The notes beneath the pieces are model-generated. The model did no database searches, was not told the origin of the DNA, and saw nothing but the letters and a program-made list of their open reading frames with translations. A program made the translations under genes and the position numbers. DNA of 64,000 nt from Phycisphaerae bacterium (GTDB taxonomy: Bacteria; Planctomycetota; Phycisphaerae; Phycisphaerales; UBA1924). Position 1 is the first letter of the stretch. Every line of letters begins with the position of its first letter. Positions 20,212 through 30,441 of the stretch are shown in pieces. The stretch covers positions 1,240,001 through 1,304,000 of the forward strand of contig JAUILU010000001.1 in the NCBI GenBank assembly GCA_030432905.1, given 5' to 3'.

Positions 20212-20775
20212 ATGGCAACTGCACAAAAGAAGAAAGCGGCGAAGATCACCGCCGGCGGCGTGTTGCTCGTCGTGGTCGTCATCACAGCGAAGCTGATCTT
20301 CGGCATCGACCTGCTTGAGTCTTCCGACACGCAGACGCAGAGCAGCCAAGCACAGCCCGCCGCGACGGTCTTGGAGCCGCCCAAGCAATCGGCTACGCCC
20401 GAGACACAACGCGACGAGCAAGAAGTCTCGCAGGACAGCAGCAACGAGGACGCGATCCGCCTCCTGATCGACAACGAGATCTCGGGCGAGATGGTGCTCT
20501 TCGAGAACGCGGAGATCGTCAAACTGCTGCCCGACGATAACGAAGGATCACGCCACCAGAGGCTGCTGCTCAAACTCGAAACCGGCGGCACCGTCCTCGT
20601 CGCACACAACATCGACCTCGCGCACCGCGTCCCCGCGGATGAGGGCGACAGGATCACGGTCTACGGCCAGTACGAATGGAACGACCGCGGCGGCGTGCTG
20701 CACTGGACACACCACGCCCCGCGCAACAATCGCGAGGGCGGCTGGATCGAGTTCGATGGGAAGCGATACCAATAA
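20212..20775 (+). CDS. DUF3465-like protein with N-terminal membrane anchor
   Basis: TM segment; HQRLLLKLETGGTVLVAHNIDLAHRVPADEGDRITVYGQYEWNDRGGVLHWTHH. Confidence 0.65.
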   Translation: MATAQKKKAAKITAGGVLLVVVVITAKLIFGIDLLESSDTQTQSSQAQPAATVLEPPKQSATPETQRDEQEVSQDSSNEDAIRLLIDNEISGEMVLFENAEIVKLLPDDNEGSRHQRLLLKLETGGTVLVAHNIDLAHRVPADEGDRITVYGQYEWNDRGGVLHWTHHAPRNNREGGWIEFDGKRYQ

Positions 20776-20778
20776 ACG

Positions 20779-22983
20779 ATGCCCAGCAACCCGTTCAAAG
20801 TCGTAAGCCCCTTCAAGCCGACCGGTGACCAACCGACGGCGATCGCGCAGCTCGAAGATAGCATCCGGGGCGGGGCGAAGCATTCCTGCCTGCTCGGCGC
20901 AACTGGCACGGGCAAGACGTTCACGATGGCCAACCTCATCGAGCGTTTGCAGAAGCCGACACTCGTGCTGAGCCACAACAAGACGCTCGCGGCGCAGCTC
21001 TTCGAAGAGTTCAAGGAGCTCTTCCCGAACAACAGCGTCAACTACTTCGTCAGCTACTACGACTACTACCAGCCCGAGGCGTACATCCCCCAGCGGGACA
21101 TCTACATCGAGAAAGACGCGGGCCGCAACGACGAACTCGATCAGCTGCGACTCGCCGCGACGAGCAACATCCTGAGCCGGCGCGACACGATTGTAGTGTC
21201 CAGCGTGTCGTGCATCTTCGGTCTCGGCTCGCCCGACGCCTACGGCAACAAGGTCCTGACCATCACCGCGGGCGACACGATCGATCGGCGTGAGTTCTTC
21301 CTCGCGCTCAACGACATGCAGTACAAGCGGGCCGACATCGAGTTCCAGCGCGGCATGTTCCGCGTCCGGGGCGACACCATCGACGTATTCCCCGCGTACG
21401 AGCAGTTCGCGGTGCGCATCAACCTGTTCGGCGACGAGATCGAGAAGGTCGAGCTGATCAACCCGACATCGGGCGAGTTGCTCGCGGAAGAATCGCAGTT
21501 CTTCCTGTTCCCCGCGGTGCACTATGTGATGCCCGAGGACCAGATGAAGGCCGCCCTCGACGGCATCAGGACCGAGCTCGACGAACGAGTGATGCAGCTC
21601 CGCAACGGCGGGCATCTCATGGAAGCCCAGCGTCTGCTCGCGCGCACGAAGTACGACCTCGAGATGATGGAAGAGGTCGGGTTCTGCTCCGGCATCGAAA
21701 ACTACAGCCGGTACATGGACGGGCGCATGCCGGGCGAGCCGCCCTACACGCTCATGGACTACTTCGACTTCGCCCCGCCTTCGCATGAAGAGGCGGGCGC
21801 ATCGATGGGCGCGCGGTACACGGGCGAGATCCCGCCAACCGTGCGCCCGACGAGCGACGAGGCGCGCGCGCTGCGGGTCAACTGCAAGGACTGGCTGCTG
21901 ATCATCGACGAGAGCCACGTGACACTGCCTCAGGTTCGCGCGATGTTCAACGGCGACCGCGCCCGCAAAGAAGTTCTGGTCAACCACGGCTTCCGCCTGC
22001 CCTCGGCGCTCGACAACAGGCCGTTGCGGTTCGAGGAATTTGAGCGGTTCGTGCCACAGATCGTTCACGTGAGCGCGACGCCCGGGCCGTACGAGCTCGA
22101 GATGACCGGGGGCGAGATCGCCGAGCAGGTCATCAGGCCGACCGGTCTCGTTGATCCCGAGATCCAGATCAAACCCGCCAAGGGTCAGGTGCCCGATCTG
22201 CTTGAGCAGTGCAGGGAACGCATCGAGCGGGGCGAGCGTGTGCTCGTGATCGCGCTGACGAAGAGACTGTGCGAGGATCTCGCGAGCTATCTCGATCAGC
22301 AGGGCATCGCATCCAGATACATGCACAGCGACATCACCACGCTCGAACGCACCGAGATCCTGACCGATCTCCGCAAGGGCGAGTACAACGTGCTCGTTGG
22401 TGTAAACCTGCTGCGTGAGGGCCTCGACCTGCCCGAGGTCTCGCTCGTTTGCATTCTCGATGCGGACAAAGAAGGCTTCCTTCGGAGCCCGACGAGTCTG
22501 ATCCAGCAGATGGGCCGCGCCGCGCGGAACGTGAACTCGACGGTCATCATGTACGCCGACAAGATGACGCCCGCGATGCAGACCGCGATCGACGAGACCG
22601 ACCGTCGGCGCGAGAAGCAGATCGCGTTCAACAAAGAGCACGGCATCACTCCCAAGACTGTCGAGAAAGCCATCCGACAAGGCATCGAGATGGAACTCAA
22701 AGCACGACGGACCGCGCGCGACGTCATCGGGAACGACGACGAGGCTTACGAGGCCGAGGAACTGGTGCGGCAGCTCGAAGAGGACATGCTTGCCGCGGCG
22801 GAGAAGACCGAGTTCGAAAAAGCCGCCCAGCTGCGCGACCAGATCAAGCTCATCCGCGAGGGCAAGGTCGGCTCCGACGGCAAAGTCCGCAAGTCAGAGC
22901 TCGCCAAGAAAACGGGCAAGAAGGGCCAGGGCAAGTCCGCGGGCATGCCCGGCGTTCACGCCAAGAAGCGAAAGAAGCGCTAA
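20779..22983 (+). CDS. uvrB: Excinuclease ABC subunit B
   Basis: LLGATGTGKTFTMANLI, SYYDYYQPEAYIP, GVNLLREGLDLPEV, C-terminal UVR motif. Confidence 0.97.
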   Translation: MPSNPFKVVSPFKPTGDQPTAIAQLEDSIRGGAKHSCLLGATGTGKTFTMANLIERLQKPTLVLSHNKTLAAQLFEEFKELFPNNSVNYFVSYYDYYQPEAYIPQRDIYIEKDAGRNDELDQLRLAATSNILSRRDTIVVSSVSCIFGLGSPDAYGNKVLTITAGDTIDRREFFLALNDMQYKRADIEFQRGMFRVRGDTIDVFPAYEQFAVRINLFGDEIEKVELINPTSGELLAEESQFFLFPAVHYVMPEDQMKAALDGIRTELDERVMQLRNGGHLMEAQRLLARTKYDLEMMEEVGFCSGIENYSRYMDGRMPGEPPYTLMDYFDFAPPSHEEAGASMGARYTGEIPPTVRPTSDEARALRVNCKDWLLIIDESHVTLPQVRAMFNGDRARKEVLVNHGFRLPSALDNRPLRFEEFERFVPQIVHVSATPGPYELEMTGGEIAEQVIRPTGLVDPEIQIKPAKGQVPDLLEQCRERIERGERVLVIALTKRLCEDLASYLDQQGIASRYMHSDITTLERTEILTDLRKGEYNVLVGVNLLREGLDLPEVSLVCILDADKEGFLRSPTSLIQQMGRAARNVNSTVIMYADKMTPAMQTAIDETDRRREKQIAFNKEHGITPKTVEKAIRQGIEMELKARRTARDVIGNDDEAYEAEELVRQLEEDMLAAAEKTEFEKAAQLRDQIKLIREGKVGSDGKVRKSELAKKTGKKGQGKSAGMPGVHAKKRKKR

Positions 22984-23019
22984 ACCGGGGCACGCCCCGC
23001 CCCCGCCTAGGATGACCCT

Positions 23020-23211
23020 GTGAAGCTCAACAAGCGGACCATCTCGAACATCGCGACCTATCTGATGGGCATCGCGATCGGCATCATGCTCGTCGGGCTG
23101 ATCATGCAGATGAAGCAGCGGGTCTTCAAGGACCATCAGGCCGGCCAGCAAACGCAGGCCCCGGCGACGAACCAAGACCCGCAGCACGCCCGGCCTGCAT
23201 CCGGGGAATAA
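23020..23211 (+). CDS. 63-aa single-pass membrane protein of unknown function (GTG start)
   Basis: [31 protein letters not shown] segment; sits between uvrB and uvrA. Confidence 0.55.
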   Translation: MKLNKRTISNIATYLMGIAIGIMLVGLIMQMKQRVFKDHQAGQQTQAPATNQDPQHARPASGE

Positions 23212-23231
23212 ACACGGCTACCATCGCCTGC

Positions 23232-26200
23232 ATGACCCAAGCAGCCCCCAAAAATACGACCAAGAAGTCCGGCTCGAAAAAGACGGCAAAGAAGGTCGCC
23301 AAGAAATCGACCAAGAAACGCCAGACCAAAGCCGCGGGGGCACCAACGCCCGAGCGCAGCCAACCGATCCGCACGATCCGTGTCCGCGGCGCCAAAGAGC
23401 ACAACCTCAAGAACGTAGATCTCGACATCCCGCGCGACCGGCTCGTCGTCATGACGGGTCTCTCGGGCTCGGGCAAAAGCTCGCTCGCGTTCGACACGAT
23501 TTTCGCCGAGGGCCAGCGCAAGTACATGGAATCGCTCTCGGCGTACGCGAGACAGTTCCTCGATCAGCTCAAGAAGCCGGACGTCGAAGAGGTCGAAGGC
23601 ATCCCCCCAACGATCGCAATCGAGCAGCGCTCGTCGTCGCACAACCCGCGTTCGACCGTAGCGACGACTACCGAGATCTACGACTACCTGCGACTCCTCT
23701 TTGCCCGCTGCGGCACGCCGGTCTCTTGGGCGCCAACCAAAGAGAAGAAAGACGGCACGGTGCTCGAACGTTCGGGCCGACCCATCACCGCGACGCCGAG
23801 TTCGCAGATCGTTGAGGCGATCATGAAGCTCGACGAGGGCACGCGGCTCATGGTCATGGCGCCCGTCGTGCGAGGCAAGAAGGGGCACCACAAGGACACA
23901 CTCGAAGAACTCCAGCAGCAAGGCTGGGGCCGGGCTCGGGTCAACGGTGAAGTAGTGGAGCTGCGCGATGCGCTCAAAGCGGGCGGCGAGAACCCGCTCA
24001 ACCTCGGCCGATACCACAAGCACGACATCGAAGCTGTTGTCGATCGCATCGTGATCCGCGCCGACGTCAGGCAGAGGCTCGCCGAGTCGGTTGAGTCCGC
24101 GCTCAAGCTCGCCGGCGGCACGGTGTTCGTCTCGATCAACGACCCAGACGACCGCGCGAAGTGGACCGACCGGACATACTCGACCAGCTTCGCCGACCCC
24201 GACCACCCGGAGTGCGCGCTCGAAGAGATCAGCCCAAGGCTTTTCTCTTTCAACTCGCCGTTTGGCGCCTGCCCAACGTGCCACGGCCTCGGCGCGATCC
24301 TTGAGTTCGACGAAGACCTCGTCGTGCCAGATGAGAGCAAGTCGCTCAACGCCGGCGGCATCGCGCCCTGGAAGAAGAACGGCCCGGGCGGCATGATCTA
24401 CCCGAGACTTCTCAGACGCTACTGCCGAAAAGAAGGCATCAACATCACCTCGCCCATCTCCGAGCTGTCGCAGACGCAGTACGACAAACTCATGTTCGGC
24501 GGCGAACGCAAAAACGCGGCGTGGGCGGGTGTCATGCCCATGCTCGAGGCGTGGTTCCACAAAACAGAGAGCCAGTGGGTCAAGGACCACCTGCACCAGT
24601 ACCAGTCCGAGCACACCTGCCCGACATGCTGCGGCGACCGGCTCCGCGTCGAGGCGCTGCACATCCTGATCACGTCGAGCCACAAGGCTGACACCTCCCG
24701 CGCGATGAGCACCAGCGTCATCGGCAGAGACACGAACGACGGCAGCAAGCTCAACGTCTCCGAACTCGCAAGGCTCAACATCAACGACGCGATCGACTTT
24801 GTCGAGGGTCTGAAGCTCTCGAAAGAGCAGGAACAGATCGCCGAGCCGATCATCCGCGAGATCGGGAACCGGCTCCGGTTCCTTTCGAGTGTCGGCCTTG
24901 AGTATCTCTCGCTCGACCGCCGAACCGCGACGCTCTCGGGCGGTGAATCGCAGCGCATCCGGCTCGCATCGCAGGTCGGCTCGGGTCTTGTTGGCGCGTG
25001 CTACGTGCTCGATGAGCCGACGATCGGCCTGCACCAACGCGACAACGACCGACTCATCCGCACCCTGCGCCACCTAACCGACATCGGCAACACCGTGCTT
25101 GTCGTCGAGCACGACGAGGACATGGTCCGCAGCGCCGACCACGTCGTCGACATCGGCCCCGGCCCGGGCGTGCACGGCGGCGAGGTCGTCGCGCAGGGAA
25201 CCGTCGAAGAGATCTGCAAGGTCAGCCGGTCCATGACCGGGCAGTACCTTTCGGGCAAGAAGAAGATCGAGGTGCCGAAAAAACGCAGGCCGATGAGCGA
25301 GAAGAAGGCGCTCGTCGTCAAAGGCGCCCGCGCAAACAATCTCAAGAAGGTCGACGCCGCGTTCCCGGTCGGAGGCATCGTCTGCGTGTCGGGCGTTTCG
25401 GGCAGCGGTAAATCAACGCTTGTCAACGAGATCCTGCTCAAGGCTGTCCGCAGAGAGATCCTCGGCAGCAGAGAGAAACCGGGCGAGCACACGCGCATCA
25501 CCGGGCTGAGCAAGATCGACCGGATCATCGAGGTGGACCAGTCGCCGATCGGCCGAACGCCCCGCTCCAACTCAGCGACGTACACCGGCATTTTCGACGA
25601 GATCCGCAAGATCTTCACCGCGACCAAAGAAGCCAAGATCCGCGGCTACAAGCCGGGCCGGTTCAGCTTCAATGTCTCCGCGCAGAACGGCGGCGGACGC
25701 TGCGAAGAATGCCAGGGTCAGGGCCTCAAGAAGATCGAGATGCACTTCCTGCCCGATGTCTTCGTCGAGTGCGAAACATGCCGGGGCAAACGCTACAACC
25801 GCGAAACACTCGAGGTCATGTACCGCGACAAGAACATCGCCGACGTCCTGGGCATGACCGTCGAGGACGCGTGCGGCTTCTTCGAGAATCACCCCAAAAT
25901 CCTGCGATTCACCGAATGCCTACGCGACGTCGGGCTCGACTACATCACGCTCGGCCAACCCTCGACCACACTCTCGGGAGGCGAGGCGCAGCGCGTCAAG
26001 CTCGCAACCGAACTCGGCAAGGGCGTCCGCCACGACGGCACCGCCTCGCAGGAACACACGCTCTACATCCTCGACGAGCCGACCACTGGCCTGCACTTCG
26101 AGGACATCAACAAGCTCATCGGCGTGCTCAACCGGCTCGCCGACGCGGGCAACACGCTCGTCGTTATCGAGCACAACCTCGACGTCATCAAGTGCGCCGA

Positions 26201-26330
26201 CTGGATCATCGACCTCGGCCCCGAAGGCGGCGACGGCGGCGGCACCATCGTCGCCTCCGGCACGCCAGAGGCTGTGGCCAAGAGCAAGAAGAGCCATACG
26301 GGGATGTATCTCAAAAACATGCTACCCTGA
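23232..26330 (+). CDS. uvrA: Excinuclease ABC subunit A with Lys-rich N-terminal extension
   Basis: Two ABC modules ([28 protein letters not shown]), Zn-finger CxxC motifs, [12 protein letters not shown]. Confidence 0.97.
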   Translation: MTQAAPKNTTKKSGSKKTAKKVAKKSTKKRQTKAAGAPTPERSQPIRTIRVRGAKEHNLKNVDLDIPRDRLVVMTGLSGSGKSSLAFDTIFAEGQRKYMESLSAYARQFLDQLKKPDVEEVEGIPPTIAIEQRSSSHNPRSTVATTTEIYDYLRLLFARCGTPVSWAPTKEKKDGTVLERSGRPITATPSSQIVEAIMKLDEGTRLMVMAPVVRGKKGHHKDTLEELQQQGWGRARVNGEVVELRDALKAGGENPLNLGRYHKHDIEAVVDRIVIRADVRQRLAESVESALKLAGGTVFVSINDPDDRAKWTDRTYSTSFADPDHPECALEEISPRLFSFNSPFGACPTCHGLGAILEFDEDLVVPDESKSLNAGGIAPWKKNGPGGMIYPRLLRRYCRKEGINITSPISELSQTQYDKLMFGGERKNAAWAGVMPMLEAWFHKTESQWVKDHLHQYQSEHTCPTCCGDRLRVEALHILITSSHKADTSRAMSTSVIGRDTNDGSKLNVSELARLNINDAIDFVEGLKLSKEQEQIAEPIIREIGNRLRFLSSVGLEYLSLDRRTATLSGGESQRIRLASQVGSGLVGACYVLDEPTIGLHQRDNDRLIRTLRHLTDIGNTVLVVEHDEDMVRSADHVVDIGPGPGVHGGEVVAQGTVEEICKVSRSMTGQYLSGKKKIEVPKKRRPMSEKKALVVKGARANNLKKVDAAFPVGGIVCVSGVSGSGKSTLVNEILLKAVRREILGSREKPGEHTRITGLSKIDRIIEVDQSPIGRTPRSNSATYTGIFDEIRKIFTATKEAKIRGYKPGRFSFNVSAQNGGGRCEECQGQGLKKIEMHFLPDVFVECETCRGKRYNRETLEVMYRDKNIADVLGMTVEDACGFFENHPKILRFTECLRDVGLDYITLGQPSTTLSGGEAQRVKLATELGKGVRHDGTASQEHTLYILDEPTTGLHFEDINKLIGVLNRLADAGNTLVVIEHNLDVIKCADWIIDLGPEGGDGGGTIVASGTPEAVAKSKKSHTGMYLKNMLP

Positions 26331-26351
26331 GCAAATCTGCAGGAGAGCTTC

Positions 26352-26981
26352 GTGGGATACAGCTATTCGCTCATCGCAATCAACTCGAGCAAGCTTGAGC
26401 AAGTCGCAACCTTGTTCGCCTCGAAGCCTTCAATTACACGAGAAGCTGCGACTGGATGGTATCAAGCATTCGGATGTACACCCGACACCGGTTTGTTGGA
26501 AGAAATCGACTACCTAGAGCACGAAGACGAATACTTCAATGAATCCATTGCCCACACGCTCATGTACTCTCTCGTCACCGATGCCGAGTGGGCGCTTGGC
26601 AAATCACTTCACCCCAACCTACTCGGCTACGCCTTCAAACATATTCCTGCATTAAGAACTATACCGTTTTTTTGTAAGGTGTCGTCTGATGTCAAACTCC
26701 CCAAATGGCCGAAAGCAATCGAACAAGGGGTCTACCAGGCATGGTCAGCCGATGCGGTAGCAGAATGGGCATCACCTATCCTGAAATTCAATTCTCTCGA
26801 CGCCGTCCGAGCCTACAACCCCAAGCCACGCCTGTTCGGTAGGTACAAGAAGAAGTATCTGGATATTGCGTTTAAAAAATGGACTGAAGAGCATAACTGG
26901 GAGTGCTGGCTCGAAATGCTGGAGGCAATACACTACTGTGCTGCCAACAGAACACACCTCGCATGTGTCTTAATTCCATAG
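26352..26981 (+). CDS. Hypothetical protein, low-GC outlier gene (GTG start)
   Basis: SD aggagag upstream of GTG; visibly lower GC than neighbours. Confidence 0.6.
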   Translation: MGYSYSLIAINSSKLEQVATLFASKPSITREAATGWYQAFGCTPDTGLLEEIDYLEHEDEYFNESIAHTLMYSLVTDAEWALGKSLHPNLLGYAFKHIPALRTIPFFCKVSSDVKLPKWPKAIEQGVYQAWSADAVAEWASPILKFNSLDAVRAYNPKPRLFGRYKKKYLDIAFKKWTEEHNWECWLEMLEAIHYCAANRTHLACVLIP

Positions 26982-27024
26982 GCAGATCCTGCTAAATCGA
27001 AATACATCCCGAACTAAGAAACAT

Positions 27025-27717
27025 CTAACCTGCCATCTGGGCCACACTCTTCGACCCAAACCACCCATGCAGCGTCCACTCAACATCTCCTGGAAGAAAT
27101 TCTTCCGCGGCCTCGGCATCCTCCGCGTCGAGCCACAACAAGAGCTCGTCGGATTTCTCCGGCCCCGAACCGTGGAGTTTGGCGGCGATGAGCACCCCCT
27201 CAGTCTCTTTCGCAGTCTCAAGCAGCGACTCGTCGAACGGCGCGGTCGCGAGCATGTAAGGGCGTGCGTTGGCGCCGGGCTGGGCGTTCTCGCCGAGCTT
27301 CTCGGCGGCTTCTTTATCAAGCTCGACCAAGTCCAGAAGCGGTGCATCCGTCGTCAGCGTGTGCGAGGTCATGACGAACACGCCCATCTCAACGGTCGGG
27401 TCGGTCTCGGCAAGCTTTTGCCCTACTTCGATTTCGGTCTCGTCGAACACGAACAAGCCGCGGTGATCGGGATCAGACAACGGCCTGCCCAGAGGGCCGG
27501 CGATCAAGAGCTTGCCCTCCTCAGCGAGCCGCTTCATGTTACCGAAGTGCCCCGCGAACGCCTTGTTGCGGTCCTCGTCGGACAGATCGGTCACCGGGCC
27601 GGTGGTGATGAACACGAACACGTAGTCCCGCTCGACCAACTCCCGTTCCTCCTGTGCCGCAGCTCCGAAAGCAAGCGTGGACACAATGACAACGAGCAGT
27701 GTAAGAAGCTGTTTCAT
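27025..27717 (-). CDS. Exported protein with YciI-like domain(s)
   Basis: Signal peptide LLTLLVVIVSTLAFGAAAQ; FAGHFGNMKRLAEEGKLLIAGPLG is YCII-like. Confidence 0.7.
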   Translation of the reverse strand: MKQLLTLLVVIVSTLAFGAAAQEERELVERDYVFVFITTGPVTDLSDEDRNKAFAGHFGNMKRLAEEGKLLIAGPLGRPLSDPDHRGLFVFDETEIEVGQKLAETDPTVEMGVFVMTSHTLTTDAPLLDLVELDKEAAEKLGENAQPGANARPYMLATAPFDESLLETAKETEGVLIAAKLHGSGPEKSDELLLWLDAEDAEAAEEFLPGDVEWTLHGWFGSKSVAQMAG

Positions 27718-27761
27718 GCGGTCAGCATAACGCGAACGCCGTCGGCTGCATACATTCAGGC

Positions 27762-28205
27762 ATGGCAGGCCCCATCTCATCTCGAGTTGAACGCATCGCC
27801 TCCGAGGGCGACCCGGCGTTGGTCGCTGCTCTGCCCTCGGGCTACGCGATTCTCAACGACAACCAGCCGGACGCGATCGCGGGGTGCTGCGTGCTGCTGC
27901 CCAAGCGGGTGGTCCCGAGCATCAACGACCTCAATGAGATCGAACGTGCAGTGTTTATGAGTGACCTGCTCCGGCTGGGTGATGCCGTGCTCTCGGCGAC
28001 CGGCGCGGAGCGGATCAACTACCTGATCCTGTGCAACATGGCCCCCGAGCTTCACGCGCACGTGATCCCTCGGTTCGCGCACGAAGACCCTGCCAAGCGC
28101 AGGCTCGGGCCGTTCGAGGCGTATGAGTTCTCGTCAGCGCGCAAGGCCGAGCCCAAAGGCCGTCACGCCGAGCTGCTGGCGAAGCTGCAAGCCGAGCTGA
28201 GTTAG
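27762..28205 (+). CDS. HIT-family-like protein
   Basis: NYLILCNMAPELHAHVIPRF resembles the HIT HxHxxP-type motif. Confidence 0.6.
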   Translation: MAGPISSRVERIASEGDPALVAALPSGYAILNDNQPDAIAGCCVLLPKRVVPSINDLNEIERAVFMSDLLRLGDAVLSATGAERINYLILCNMAPELHAHVIPRFAHEDPAKRRLGPFEAYEFSSARKAEPKGRHAELLAKLQAELS

Positions 28206-29438
28206 CCGGCTACTCTGCGCGCGCGCGGTCTGGATGAGCACGGAAACATCGCCCGAGTCGTAGTTGCCGGTGACAATGTCGGGCAGCCCGTCGCCGTTCA
28301 TGTCGCCGATCGCCGGGCTGGGCGAGTCGCCCCCGGTCTGCATCGGGAACGAAGTCTCGAACGTGCCGTCGCCTTTGCCGAGCGTGATCGAGATGCGCGA
28401 CTCGCGGCCCATACCGACACCGCCTGTGATCAGATCCGCGATGCCGTCGCCGTTCAGATCGCTGAGCGCCAAGCTCGTGGTTGCCACAGCGAGGCGGATC
28501 GGTCGGCTTCCCCGCTCGACGAATCTGCCCTCGCCCTGATTCAGCAGCACCGTCGCCTCCGGGCTTTCATCGCCGATGGCAACCACATCAAGATCGCCGT
28601 CGCTATCCAGATCCGCGAGTTGCAGAGCCATAGGTCGCTCGAACGCCACCACCTCTGTGTGCGGCCCGAGGTGGAAGCCGTTGCTTGTCAGAAACGCGCC
28701 GTTGCCCACGCCTGCCAGAACGGTAATCGCACCGCCCCGCATATCGGTCATGCACGCGTCAGGGTTGCCGTCGCCCGTGACGTCCGCAATCTCGAGCTGC
28801 GCGTAGGGGTGCTGATGCGCGAAGTACGGCTGATGCGGAGCGGGCTTAAACCCGCCCTTGCCGTTGCCGAGCAAGACCGCGAGCGCATGGTCCTCGACGA
28901 GCGTTGCCAGCGCGTCGAGATGGCCGTCGTTGTTGACATCGGCGAGCACGACCGAGTGGACGTGCGCTTCACCGGTCTCTTTCACCGCGACGTAGGTCGG
29001 CGGTGCGAAGGTGCCGTCGCCCTTGCCGAGCAGGAACGCGAGGTCGTACGAGCTGTGCTGGTAGCAGGCCAGATCGATGATGCCGTCGTGGTTGATGTCG
29101 CCAGCCGCGGCTCCGAGCGAAGTCTCTCCGATCTTAATCGAATGCCCCGCGTAACCGAGCCGACCAGAGCCGTCGTTGAGCAGAACCCGGAGGTGGCCCG
29201 ATTCCGGGTCTGGGTCACGCCCGCAGCACGGGCCGCAGACGACCGCGACGTCGAGGTCGCCGTCGTTATCGAAGTCTTCGAGCACGGGCGTGCCCGCCAT
29301 CGGTCCGACGGGGATCGGCTCGCCGACCTGCGTGAAATGGACCGGCGAGGCGGCGTCCTGGCCGCAGCTTGGAACGAGCGAGAGTGTCAGTGCAAGGGTT
29401 GCGATGTGCATGCCGAGTCTCCGTGAAGGGGTGTTCAT
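28134..29438 (-). CDS. FG-GAP/VCBS repeat-containing lipoprotein or exported protein
   Basis: Repeated DxNxDGxxD motifs (DFDNDGDLDVAVV, DVNNDGHLDALAT, DLNGDGIADLITG, DMNGDGLPDIVTG); lipobox-like LVPSC. Confidence 0.88.
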   Translation of the reverse strand: MNTPSRRLGMHIATLALTLSLVPSCGQDAASPVHFTQVGEPIPVGPMAGTPVLEDFDNDGDLDVAVVCGPCCGRDPDPESGHLRVLLNDGSGRLGYAGHSIKIGETSLGAAAGDINHDGIIDLACYQHSSYDLAFLLGKGDGTFAPPTYVAVKETGEAHVHSVVLADVNNDGHLDALATLVEDHALAVLLGNGKGGFKPAPHQPYFAHQHPYAQLEIADVTGDGNPDACMTDMRGGAITVLAGVGNGAFLTSNGFHLGPHTEVVAFERPMALQLADLDSDGDLDVVAIGDESPEATVLLNQGEGRFVERGSRPIRLAVATTSLALSDLNGDGIADLITGGVGMGRESRISITLGKGDGTFETSFPMQTGGDSPSPAIGDMNGDGLPDIVTGNYDSGDVSVLIQTARAQSSRLTQLGLQLRQQLGVTAFGLGLAR

Positions 29439-29532
29439 CGGAGTGAGATACCACGACGGGTGCCGCAGGAAACGCCCTTTAAGCCCAGTGGCGCGGGTTG
29501 AAGGCCCAGCGGCGCGACTTTGTCAGCGTTGA

Positions 29533-30441
29533 TTACCCGCTGAGCATCGACACCAGCTCCTCACGCCGACGCCTGCTGACCGGAATGACATCGCCCGAAT
29601 CGAGCTTGGCCTCTGCCTCGCGGTGTGCGCCGCCGACGACCTCGGTCACGCGGGAGAGATTTGCAAGTCGTGAGCGGTGGACCCTGAAGAAGCCGTGCTC
29701 GGCGAGGAGTTCTTCGATCTCGGCCAGCGAGCCTCGCGCGCGGATATCGCCCGCGTCCGATTTGAGGACGCACCCCCCACCGGCGTCGGGCTGAACCCAG
29801 CGGATCTCAGCGGGCGCGATGACAGACTTGCCCACGCGGGTTTCGATGATCAGTCTTGCTGGTGCTTTCGCCGCTGCCTGCTCGGGCTCGGCTTCAACAC
29901 CACTCGAATCCTCGGTCAGAAGCCGAAGCCTGGCGCGCGTGTCAAGGAGTGTCCCGATCAGCAAGAGCAAGCCGTACGCGAACACGCCGACAGCCACGAA
30001 CTGCGGCCCAGACTTAAAGTAAGGCACACCAAAGAATTCCCAGACCACCGGCTTCGGATGTACCAGATTTCGCGCGGGCACCGACACGATCAGAAACGCA
30101 ACGCCAAAGCACAGCGCCAAACCGAGGTGCAGCGCGATCCTCAATGATTTTTGCCCTGATTCGATCGGCCAGCGTTTGACGGCGAGCAAGACAAGCGGAG
30201 TCGCGAGCCAGAGCAAGAGCCAGCTCGGAGCCTGATACAGGAACGCCGCGATCCACGACATGTGCTTGGGCGTGTCGAGAAGCTGCGCCCACTGCTGTGT
30301 GCTGCTGAGCAGAGCAGGCACGAGCCACACCATACTCGTCGCCAGCACCAGCAGCCCGGGCCTGTTCTTCTGTGTTGATTGGGTGGCGGCTTCGAGACTC
30401 ATTCGGTCATGCTCTACCGGCGGGCGACGGATCAGTGCCAC
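29533..30441 (-). CDS. Membrane-anchored LytTR-family DNA-binding protein
   Basis: Four TM segments then LytTR domain (EIRWVQPDAGG...HGFFRVHRSRLANLSRVTEV...VSRRRREELV). Confidence 0.8.
   Translation of the reverse strand: MALIRRPPVEHDRMSLEAATQSTQKNRPGLLVLATSMVWLVPALLSSTQQWAQLLDTPKHMSWIAAFLYQAPSWLLLWLATPLVLLAVKRWPIESGQKSLRIALHLGLALCFGVAFLIVSVPARNLVHPKPVVWEFFGVPYFKSGPQFVAVGVFAYGLLLLIGTLLDTRARLRLLTEDSSGVEAEPEQAAAKAPARLIIETRVGKSVIAPAEIRWVQPDAGGGCVLKSDAGDIRARGSLAEIEELLAEHGFFRVHRSRLANLSRVTEVVGGAHREAEAKLDSGDVIPVSRRRREELVSMLSG

Noticed and set aside
20548-25073. Very long antisense ORFs (710 aa at 20548-22680 and 645 aa at 23136-25073)
   Set aside because: Exact antisense of uvrB and uvrA; translations are Arg/Leu/Asp-Val-rich shadow frames typical of high-GC DNA
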